This document shows, in pieces, positions 51,680 through 57,894 of a stretch of DNA of 57,894 nt (positions are counted from its first letter, which is position 1; each line of letters opens with the position of its first letter). A program made the position numbers and the translations under genes. The stretch is from a virus. A model generated the notes under the pieces. It was not told the origin of the DNA. It was given only the letters and a program-made list of their open reading frames with translations, and searched no databases. The stretch spans positions 1 through 57,894 of IMG/VR virus record IMGVR_UViG_3300031608_001030; one strand, written 5' to 3'.

Positions 51680-52781
51680 CTAATTGAGTTGTATCTGTGT
51701 TTGCGTTTCGGGATGCTTCTTTGTACCCCAAAATGTATGCATCACAGATTTGTTTATATATTTCCTCTTTAATTGCTGGATTCTCATCCAATTTCTTTTC
51801 GAAATCCTTTGCTTGAAATTTAATAATCTCACCAGTATCTTTAGAAGTCCATGTGTACCATGCACCACCTTGTTCTAGTAACTTATATGTTTTCATAGTG
51901 TTAAGCCATGAAGCATATCTATCAATTCCCCTATCAAAGTATATTTCAAAATCTATTGAACGTAATGGTGGGCCCATTCGGTTTTTAATAACCTGAACTC
52001 TTGTCTTAATTCCAACTGCCTGTTCAACTCCACCAATTTTAGCGTTAAGTTTACCCATCTGTTTCATTCTCAATCTACAAGATGCGTGAAACCCTAATGC
52101 TTTACCACCTGAGGTTGTGTATGGGTCTCCAAAGGATACACCCAACCTAACTCTCAGTTGATTTGTAAATACCACTAAGATTCTCTCTCTTCCAATAAGG
52201 TTAGTAATCTTTCTCATTGCTTTTGAAATGATTATAGCCTTTTGGGTTGCGTAACCCGCTTGGTCATAATCAGCTGCAAGTTCCACTTTAGTGGTTGCTG
52301 CAGCGACTGAATCAACTACAATTGTTACTAATCTTTTCTTATCTGATTTTCTTACTGATTCAATAATAGAATCCATAGCTGCAAATATATCTTCCACCGT
52401 TTCCATAGGTACATAAAGTAACTTGGCGGTATCAATACCTAATGCTTCTAAAAACTCTTGATTGATTGCGTTCTCTGTATCAATGTACACTGCTAACCCA
52501 CCCTTCTTCTGGCAGTTTGCTAATGTATGTGCTGATAGTAGAGATTTTCCACTTGCTTCTAAACCCGTAACTTCAACTATTCGTCCGACAGGAAATCCAC
52601 CGTTAGGTCGATTCGATATTGCTAAGTCTAGCATATCATCCCCAGTAGACACCCACTCCGTTAAGTCGGTGGGTGTCTGTTCTGAGCCATCTAAGAAATA
52701 AGCAGCCTGTGCTTGTCCTTTGAACTTTTTATTAAGATTATCGGCGAGAAGTGAGGATAATTCATCACGATTCGTTGCCAT
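51660..52781 (-). CDS. uvsX: UvsX/RecA-like recombinase
   Basis: 373 residues. Walker A is GLEASGKS (73-80) with a preceding GRIVEVT strand, YIDTENAIN, IVVDSVAAATTK (Walker B region), ILVVFTNQLRVRLG and FGDPYTTSGGKALGFH (L2 loop region). It promotes strand exchange for recombination-dependent replication and repair. It is longer than RecA core only in the C-terminal tail. Follows ssb by 12 nt. Confidence 0.93.
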   Translation of the reverse strand: MATNRDELSSLLADNLNKKFKGQAQAAYFLDGSEQTPTDLTEWVSTGDDMLDLAISNRPNGGFPVGRIVEVTGLEASGKSLLSAHTLANCQKKGGLAVYIDTENAINQEFLEALGIDTAKLLYVPMETVEDIFAAMDSIIESVRKSDKKRLVTIVVDSVAAATTKVELAADYDQAGYATQKAIIISKAMRKITNLIGRERILVVFTNQLRVRLGVSFGDPYTTSGGKALGFHASCRLRMKQMGKLNAKIGGVEQAVGIKTRVQVIKNRMGPPLRSIDFEIYFDRGIDRYASWLNTMKTYKLLEQGGAWYTWTSKDTGEIIKFQAKDFEKKLDENPAIKEEIYKQICDAYILGYKEASRNANTDTTQLDDGHEI

Positions 52782-52793
52782 ATATCTTAATTT

Positions 52794-53591
52794 TTAGTTG
52801 TTAAATAAATCATCAAATGCGTCCTTTACATCAGCAGTCTTACCAGAAGGTACAGATGCTTTAGGTGCGTTTGTGTTGTTTGAAGTTGATTGTGGTTGTT
52901 GAGCCGGAGTAGATTCAGCTTCTGCTGTATCACCTACTTGCCCAGTTTCCATCCAAGTTTCCAATAAACCTTTCATCTCATCATAATCATATTTTTTGAA
53001 CATTGAAGGTAACTCAATTTGGTCTTTCAACATTGTTAAAATATTCTTATCTTCTGAGATAGATGTTTGATTTGGTTTTACTCTGATGTAAGTTTCTGGG
53101 TAGTTTTTCCCTAACTCTTTTGCTGTTTTGAATTCTACGGTGATATCTCTCCCACTCATTGGGTCAGTTAAATCTCCATAATCAGGATCTGCGAAGAACG
53201 CAAGTAGTTCCTGATAAACTGTTTTACCGAATCCCCAAAATTTAACTCCTTCAGATTCTTCACCACGAACCAATACTGGAACGTATGTTCTCATCTTAGG
53301 TGTTAATTGTTTTGATAAATTCCAATCGTTTCTATCACCGGTTGCCTTCAATTGTTGAGCGAACTCTACTAATGGGTCAGCCTCACCATGTGTTTGAGGT
53401 GAAAGGATATTCTTACCACCAAATCCGTAGTGGAAGAACAATTCAATAAACGGGTTGGATTCGTTGTGGATGTAAGGTACTATTCTTACTTGTTGTTTAC
53501 CTGGTTTCGGTTTCCAAAGGTTATCTGTTTTTGTTACCTTCGTTTGTAGACTGTCTAGTCTGTTTCTAATTGCATTTAAATCAATTGCCAT
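52794..53591 (-). CDS. Single-stranded DNA-binding protein (gp32-like)
   Basis: 265 residues. The N-terminus DLNAIRNRLDSLQTK is a self-interaction helix, the core has WKPKPGKQQVRIVPY, FFHYGFGGKNIL, KMRTYVPVLVRGEE (strands of the OB-fold) and YIRVKPN, then a flexible linker rich in Q, S, N and T. The tail VKDAFDDLFNN is acidic and amphipathic as in gp32 and SSB, which use it to dock partner proteins. No clear zinc site. The gene is fed by three tandem promoters with structured leaders. Confidence 0.88.
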   Translation of the reverse strand: MAIDLNAIRNRLDSLQTKVTKTDNLWKPKPGKQQVRIVPYIHNESNPFIELFFHYGFGGKNILSPQTHGEADPLVEFAQQLKATGDRNDWNLSKQLTPKMRTYVPVLVRGEESEGVKFWGFGKTVYQELLAFFADPDYGDLTDPMSGRDITVEFKTAKELGKNYPETYIRVKPNQTSISEDKNILTMLKDQIELPSMFKKYDYDEMKGLLETWMETGQVGDTAEAESTPAQQPQSTSNNTNAPKASVPSGKTADVKDAFDDLFNN

Positions 53592-53631
53592 AATTTACTC
53601 TGTTTTTGTTATTAATTAATTATTATTTATG

Positions 53632-53663
53632 TAAATATACGAAATATTTCTCAACATTCCTAA
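53632..53663 (-). promoter_or_regulatory. Promoter P18 (TTAGG-N19-TATATTTA), proximal to ssb
   Basis: TTAGG (53663-53659), 19 nt, TATATTTA (53639-53632). Closest of three promoters before the SSB gene. Confidence 0.82.
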
Positions 53664-53682
53664 TTATATTTCAGTTTTTATT

Positions 53683-53710
53683 TCAACACCTATTTAACCC
53701 CATGTGTTGA
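53683..53710 (-). other. Leader hairpin A before ssb
   Basis: TCAACAC/GTGTTGA forms a 7-bp stem with a loop of 14 nt at the very start of the RNA from P19. Paired with hairpin B it shows a compensatory base change. Confidence 0.7.
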
Positions 53711-53718
53711 TATGGTTA

Positions 53719-53750
53719 CAAATATACGAAATATTATTTAATATTCCTAA
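53719..53750 (-). promoter_or_regulatory. Promoter P19 (TTAGG-N19-TATATTTG)
   Basis: TTAGG (53750-53746), 19 nt, TATATTTG (53726-53719). Middle promoter; its RNA begins with hairpin A. Confidence 0.82.
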
Positions 53751-53768
53751 TTATATTTAGTTTTTATT

Positions 53769-53796
53769 TCAACGCCTATTTAACCCCATGCGTTGA
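53769..53796 (-). other. Leader hairpin B before ssb
   Basis: TCAACGC/GCGTTGA, same stem as hairpin A with A-T changed to G-C on both sides. It starts the RNA from P20. Confidence 0.7.
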
Positions 53797-53804
53797 TATG
53801 GTTA

Positions 53805-53836
53805 CAAATATACGAAAAGAATTTGAATTAACCAAG
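53805..53836 (-). promoter_or_regulatory. Promoter P20 (CTTGG-N19-TATATTTG)
   Basis: CTTGG (53836-53832), 19 nt, TATATTTG (53812-53805). Distal promoter in front of the duplication. Confidence 0.82.
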
Positions 53837-53867
53837 CCTTTTCGTATATATTTTGTAATTTCTTTAT

Positions 53868-54500
53868 TTAGTAAGCGAATGCACCTTTGTGCTTTTTAGC
53901 CATTTTTAAAGCGGCTTTAATTGCAGTTGCTTCATCTTTGATATCACTAAATCCAAAGTCGAATTCGTTAGCCCAGATTTTCATACCTTTCTTAGCCTTT
54001 AATGTTACAACCCAGTAACCATCCATATCTTCTTCAACATCTAATTTGTTTTTTCCACCAGGAACACTAAATGATGTGATAACTGATACACTACCGTTCT
54101 TTCTAGTAGTATGCTCAATTTCCTTATCTAGGATATTTTCTAAACCTTTCATTAGGAAATTGTTTTTACCGGGAGTCATTCCCATCCCTTCACTAAGGTT
54201 TTCAGTTAATGCGTTAGTTAACTCCAATTGTAAATCTTCTACTGCTACATCATAATCATCTTGGTCTGCATCACCTTGTTCTAAATCGAAATCTAAAAGT
54301 TCAAGTGATTTATACTCTTCCATAATATCTTTATAATCTTTTTTAGATATTTTTGATTTCATCTTCTTAATGAATTTTTCAAACTCTTTTGGTGTCTCAA
54401 GTCGTTTGATATCTCTATCGTGATTACCTGATTCATTTAAGCTTTTGAAGGATTTAATTTGCTCCATCATTAACTTTCTATTTTCTTCTAAATTTGCCAT
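53868..54500 (-). CDS. Hypothetical protein, 210 aa
   Basis: The first 100 residues are helical and acidic (KKMKSKISKKDYKDIMEEYK; DLEQGDADQDDYDVAVEDL), ending in NLSE followed by G, another possible prohead-protease site. Residues 130-210 form a compact domain (SVSVITSFSVPGGK, GYWVVTLKAKKG). It could be a small virion or core protein. Driven by promoter P21; no family recognised. Confidence 0.6.
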   Translation of the reverse strand: MANLEENRKLMMEQIKSFKSLNESGNHDRDIKRLETPKEFEKFIKKMKSKISKKDYKDIMEEYKSLELLDFDLEQGDADQDDYDVAVEDLQLELTNALTENLSEGMGMTPGKNNFLMKGLENILDKEIEHTTRKNGSVSVITSFSVPGGKNKLDVEEDMDGYWVVTLKAKKGMKIWANEFDFGFSDIKDEATAIKAALKMAKKHKGAFAY

Positions 54501-54526
54501 AGTATGCCTCTGTTGTTATTACTGTG

Positions 54527-54558
54527 TAAATATACAACATTTAATTGTATATTCCTAA
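54527..54558 (-). promoter_or_regulatory. Promoter P21 (TTAGG-N19-TATATTTA)
   Basis: TTAGG (54558-54554), 19 nt, TATATTTA (54534-54527), before the 210-aa gene. Confidence 0.82.
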
Positions 54559-54597
54559 TTATATTCTTATTTTTCTTTTAATAAATATTAAGTTGTT

Positions 54598-54987
54598 TTA
54601 ATTAACATCAACTATACTGAATAATTTAGTAGTTACTACCTTATATCCATCGCCATCTGTAAGTACCATTGAGTTTTTATACTCACTCCAATCAACTTGA
54701 TATTGATTATCCACAACACCCCCATTTAAATCTAATATCAATCGATTCAATGCGTTAATAGTGTAGATAGTATTACTTTCCTTCTTACGATGTACCATTA
54801 TTGTATTTGGTACAAAGCTTGCGTTTCGGTCTGGTACGATGTTATAACTTATTACCAATTCTTTAGTTGGGTTAAGTTTTAATATAAATATCTTTCTACT
54901 GAATACCTCATGTCGTTTCAAAATGTTTGCTAACATCTCTTCGAATGTGGGTTCAGTTGTAAATGTACATAATAATTGTGTTCTCAC
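54598..54987 (-). CDS. Conserved hypothetical T4-like phage protein, 129 aa
   Basis: Starts MRTQLLCTFTTEPTFEEML and includes KIFILKLNPTKELVISYNI, TIMVHRKKESNTIYTINALN and the end YKVVTTKLFSIVDVN. The pattern is familiar from T4-like cyanophage and marine phage proteins without assigned function. It is a small alpha/beta protein. It lies downstream of the 736-aa gene, separated by 14 nt. Confidence 0.65.
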   Translation of the reverse strand: MRTQLLCTFTTEPTFEEMLANILKRHEVFSRKIFILKLNPTKELVISYNIVPDRNASFVPNTIMVHRKKESNTIYTINALNRLILDLNGGVVDNQYQVDWSEYKNSMVLTDGDGYKVVTTKLFSIVDVN

Positions 54988-55001
54988 TCATCTCTCCGAT
55001 A

Positions 55002-57212
55002 TTATAATATATTTTTCCTAATATAGTTCATATTTACAACTTTTGAACCTTCAATTACAAATGTAGTTGAAGTTTTACTATTAGTTCTAAATGTTACCAT
55101 ATTGTACATAGGTGATTGTGTTTTTTTATTCAAATGACTTAACATAAGAGTTGAAACCGCCATATACCCATCAGCTTGTGCTGCTGAGTTAACTATAAGT
55201 ACATTTTCAGGCATATCACTAAATGCTGATATACGTTCTTCTACGAATTCCTTTCCTGTTTTTAAGAATGTCCACGCAGTACCACCACCATTTGGCTTTA
55301 ACCCATATACTTTTACTAATGGTAATGATGTTCGTCCGAAGTACATTTCCTTTTCTAATGTCAGCATATCTTTAAATAATTGGTCCACTTCCTTTTGTTG
55401 ACCACTAGCACCCGATAATATCCTCTCAATAGAATCGTATGCTTTGGCGTTTGCCATTAACTTTCTAACTATATCAGCTGATGGTTTGGATGCCTTTGGG
55501 ATTACGGTGTTACCTACTGATTTTAACCCAGGCTTTTTCGTTTTCTTTAATACTAATAGAAATTTATTTGAGGTGTATGTGTATAGTTTACCAAATGCAT
55601 CTGCGTCTTGTGCAATTGCTTCAACTTTATCTTCTATTGAGATTTTTCCCTTTTTTTCTAATATCAAGGATTCATCTAAATACTTCTTATCTACTGATAG
55701 ATTCATTATGAAATCATCGGTTTTCTTTTCAGATTTCTTTTTAGCTGATTGTAGTGCTTTTAAATTAGCTTTAAAGAATGAACCAAACATAGTACTCATT
55801 TGAGAAATCTTATCAATGATAGCCTTTCCTACACTTTTTACAAACTTCAATCCCTTATCAAATAAATCTTTTAATCCTTCATCTAACTGAACACCTTCAT
55901 GTATAAACATATTAGCTAAATCATCATTTGACATCATTCCGAACTTTTTAGCGAAATCACTTGTGATTTTTCCTAATTGAGCCTCACCTTCTGCCTGTTT
56001 TAATGATATTTGGAAAAACTTCTCACCTGATGTTAATGTACATAACCCATTACTATCGTATGAGATTTTTTCGGTTTTTAAATTCTCTATGAAACTAGCA
56101 ACACTACCCTTTACAATGACACAATCAGCAGTATTCTTTTTACTACCTTCGGCTTTCGTATGTGGGTTTTTACTTTCGGCTGTATAATAATCTTCGATTC
56201 TTCCGTGAATAATACTCCAACCCTTTGTTCCTTTAATCTTACAGAATCTATCCATTCCGGCCGCAATTGTACATACTTGAATAATATTTACAATAGAGGC
56301 TTTACTCAACATAGATACTATATCATTACTGGCCCAATCCTGTCCCGTCAACGTTGATGTTACTGTATTTTTAAAGGTAGTAACTAATTTTGGAAGTGTT
56401 TCATCGGTTGCGTTATTGAAATCACTAAGGAATTTCTCTGCATTAATATAAACACCTAACAGAGCGGCAGTTTCCTTATCACCTGTATCTAATTTAAATG
56501 AGGTATTATCCTTATAATGTTTGAACATATTACCAACTGATGTACCTTTACCTTTTATATGGTAAACTTTTCCGTTAGCCCCTTTTAGATAAACCTCAAT
56601 TCCAGTATCATCACCGACTTGGATTGCATCAGCAGTTGGTTTAACTTTCGTAGCCGGCATTGTCATCATCGGTGCACCATCTTCAATTCTTGCGGCAAAT
56701 GATTTTTGACCACTTGAACTCCACATCACTTTGTGTCCTAATCCATAATCATCGGAATAAACACTAGCCTCACTTAATATAGCCCCTAATTCAATTAATA
56801 TATTTTCTTTTAACTTATCTTTTTCATAATCAGTAAGTCCATTAAGTTTAATATCTTTAACTGCATCATCCTTATCATCAATTTCTTCATCAGGCTCTTC
56901 ACCTTCGATTTCTTCAACTTCTTCATCTTCTGTAATTTCTTCATCATCAGACCAACTAGCTATTTGTGCTGAAACTGATGTTTGTGTTTTATTTACCTTA
57001 GTACCAGAATCAATATTACCTTTAGGTATAAAATTTGTAGGTGAGTTTGTAACACTCTCTACTATATAATCTATAAAGTCATCATCCAATTCTAAATCTT
57101 CCCTTAAAATTGTTTTAAGTGCTTTAATGGATGCTTCACTTTTTGGGTCTTTTAAAGCAACTCCTGCTTCAACCCACCATAACGTCATAATCTCTTTAAG
57201 AAAATTCTTCAT
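55002..57212 (-). CDS. Large probable virion protein with endonuclease-like segment, 736 aa
   Basis: Residues 1-95 are helical, followed by a very acidic stretch (EEITEDEEVEEIEGEE). ILSE|ASV near residue 148 could be a prohead-protease site. Residues 330-430 contain KKNTADCVIVKGS and FFQISLKQAEGEAQLGK, where D...(Q)xSxK resembles the core of restriction-endonuclease folds. LDEG near 465 and further helical modules follow, with an amphipathic segment DLFDKGLKFVKSVGKAII. It may be a packaged multi-domain protein that acts at injection. It follows the family A polymerase stop by one base. Confidence 0.5.
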   Translation of the reverse strand: MKNFLKEIMTLWWVEAGVALKDPKSEASIKALKTILREDLELDDDFIDYIVESVTNSPTNFIPKGNIDSGTKVNKTQTSVSAQIASWSDDEEITEDEEVEEIEGEEPDEEIDDKDDAVKDIKLNGLTDYEKDKLKENILIELGAILSEASVYSDDYGLGHKVMWSSSGQKSFAARIEDGAPMMTMPATKVKPTADAIQVGDDTGIEVYLKGANGKVYHIKGKGTSVGNMFKHYKDNTSFKLDTGDKETAALLGVYINAEKFLSDFNNATDETLPKLVTTFKNTVTSTLTGQDWASNDIVSMLSKASIVNIIQVCTIAAGMDRFCKIKGTKGWSIIHGRIEDYYTAESKNPHTKAEGSKKNTADCVIVKGSVASFIENLKTEKISYDSNGLCTLTSGEKFFQISLKQAEGEAQLGKITSDFAKKFGMMSNDDLANMFIHEGVQLDEGLKDLFDKGLKFVKSVGKAIIDKISQMSTMFGSFFKANLKALQSAKKKSEKKTDDFIMNLSVDKKYLDESLILEKKGKISIEDKVEAIAQDADAFGKLYTYTSNKFLLVLKKTKKPGLKSVGNTVIPKASKPSADIVRKLMANAKAYDSIERILSGASGQQKEVDQLFKDMLTLEKEMYFGRTSLPLVKVYGLKPNGGGTAWTFLKTGKEFVEERISAFSDMPENVLIVNSAAQADGYMAVSTLMLSHLNKKTQSPMYNMVTFRTNSKTSTTFVIEGSKVVNMNYIRKNIL

Positions 57213-57213
57213 A

Positions 57214-57894
57214 TTATTTACCTGTTTCTTTTATATTAATCGACTTCATTTCTGAGTAACGATTACCCTTCTCTAATTTGGTAGGGAATCCATTTACTTC
57301 TATAAGTATCTTTAAATCTTTAATTAACTCAATTTCCGAAGGATGCATATCCAATAAATATGAATCATAAGTGTATAACACCATTTTTGACTTCATATCT
57401 TTCATCTTATCCATTAATTTAGAAAGTATAACCATATTTAACTCTGTTTCGGTTGACTGTAATACATAATTAAACAGTTTATTAGCGTTCATCTCATTTA
57501 GGTTACTTCTAACGAGCTTTCTCCCCATTGGAGTTCTAATATACCCATTACGTGTGAACTCAACCCACATCTTATCTATCTTATGTGAAACCTTCTTAAA
57601 TAACGGAATATGTAAGTACTCATCTTGTACACCACCATATAATTGTCGGAACGTTATCGGTTTTGATTCACTATAGGAAACTCCATACATATCGGCTAAT
57701 GCTTGGTGACCGGAAATATCTAATGGAATTGGCTCATCCACCATTTTACCAATGATACGAGGATGATAGGCATCATAATCAAATTGTATTAATGTACCCC
57801 CATCAAATCTACTCACAAATCTATCTCTACTACCATTCTCTTTATTAAGTGCAGCATAGTTGATACCCCCAAAGTTGTTTGAAGGTCTTGATGT
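57214..57894 (-). CDS. Family A DNA polymerase, C-terminal part, runs off the window
   Basis: The frame is open from the stop at 57214 to the right edge; the earlier part of the gene lies outside. Near the edge it reads TSRPSNNFGGINYAALNKE, matching the family A segment TGRLSS...NLQ/NIP. Then come motif A IQFDYDAYHPRIIG, motif B ITFRQLYGG (K/R...YG) and motif C VLYTYDSYLLDM with the catalytic D. The polymerase has 226 visible residues. A GTG at 57816 could be mistaken for a start. This is a second polymerase beside the family B enzyme at 39.5-42 kb, possibly for repair or replication of modified DNA. Confidence 0.85.
   Translation of the reverse strand, partial: TSRPSNNFGGINYAALNKENGSRDRFVSRFDGGTLIQFDYDAYHPRIIGKMVDEPIPLDISGHQALADMYGVSYSESKPITFRQLYGGVQDEYLHIPLFKKVSHKIDKMWVEFTRNGYIRTPMGRKLVRSNLNEMNANKLFNYVLQSTETELNMVILSKLMDKMKDMKSKMVLYTYDSYLLDMHPSEIELIKDLKILIEVNGFPTKLEKGNRYSEMKSINIKETGK

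Larger units (their letters stand above)
53657..53820. repeat. Tandem duplication of promoter and leader, about 86 bp
   Basis: Two copies (53657-53732 and 53744-53818, offset 86-87) share nearly all bases, including a promoter and a hairpin region. The unit was duplicated, and few differences have accumulated. Confidence 0.85.

Overview
The window is an AT-rich stretch of a large T4-like tailed phage genome. Every gene I can support lies on the minus strand. The replication set is of T4 type: family B DNA polymerase, sliding clamp, gp44-like clamp loader with a probable gp62 partner, UvsX-like recombinase, gp32-like single-strand DNA-binding protein, replicative helicase and FEN-type exonuclease. 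It is joined by a class I ribonucleotide reductase, thioredoxin and a MazG-like enzyme. The host is probably a member of the Bacteroidota: promoters carry the TATATTTG-type -7 box of that phylum, starts mostly lack Shine-Dalgarno sequences, signal peptides end in A-Q or G-Q, and a Hc1-type histone-like protein is present. No capsid, tail or terminase gene was recognised.

Layout, left to right (transcription runs right to left). 1-3.8 kb: small unknown genes, a GIY-YIG protein and an Acb1-like anti-CBASS enzyme. 4-11.5 kb: a SET-domain protein methyltransferase, Nudix hydrolase, J-domain protein, phage GroEL, HNH endonuclease and small membrane proteins. 11.5-13 kb: a 5'-nucleotidase and two small proteins. 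13.3-18.9 kb: a group with repeated (V/L)xE|G motifs resembling T4 prohead-protease sites (a 680-residue P-loop protein, a HEXXH protein, a HAD phosphatase), plus a ParB-like protein and a ClpS adaptor. 19-22.9 kb: an envelope and lysis block (amidase endolysin, holin candidate, outer-membrane beta-barrel, membrane and periplasmic proteins). 22.9-30.2 kb: six glycosyltransferases in one overlapping operon. 30.3-36.3 kb: SLOG-like protein, lipoprotein transglycosylase, Cas4/RecB-like nuclease, RNA ligase plus kinase, secreted nuclease, Nmad1 (DUF1599) protein, Hc1-like protein. 36.4-42 kb: clamp loader, DruA-like DUF4338 protein, clamp and polymerase B. 42-45.7 kb: a likely DNA-modification island (glycosyltransferase, GIY-YIG/ParB-like protein, Mom-like protein, HTH protein). 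45.7-53.6 kb: nucleotide metabolism, helicase, exonuclease, recombinase and SSB. 53.9-57.9 kb: unknown and possibly virion proteins and the end of a family A DNA polymerase that runs off the window.

Transcription can be partly mapped from sequence. Twenty-one promoters share YTWGG, exactly 19 nt, then TATATTTR (or TATCTTTA). Several place the -7 box 2 to 6 nt before the ATG, implying leaderless mRNAs. Hairpin terminators at about 3.9, 13.2 and 46.0 kb separate units. Ten genes annotated here were read directly from gaps or overlaps, or have starts revised from the longest possible reading frame.
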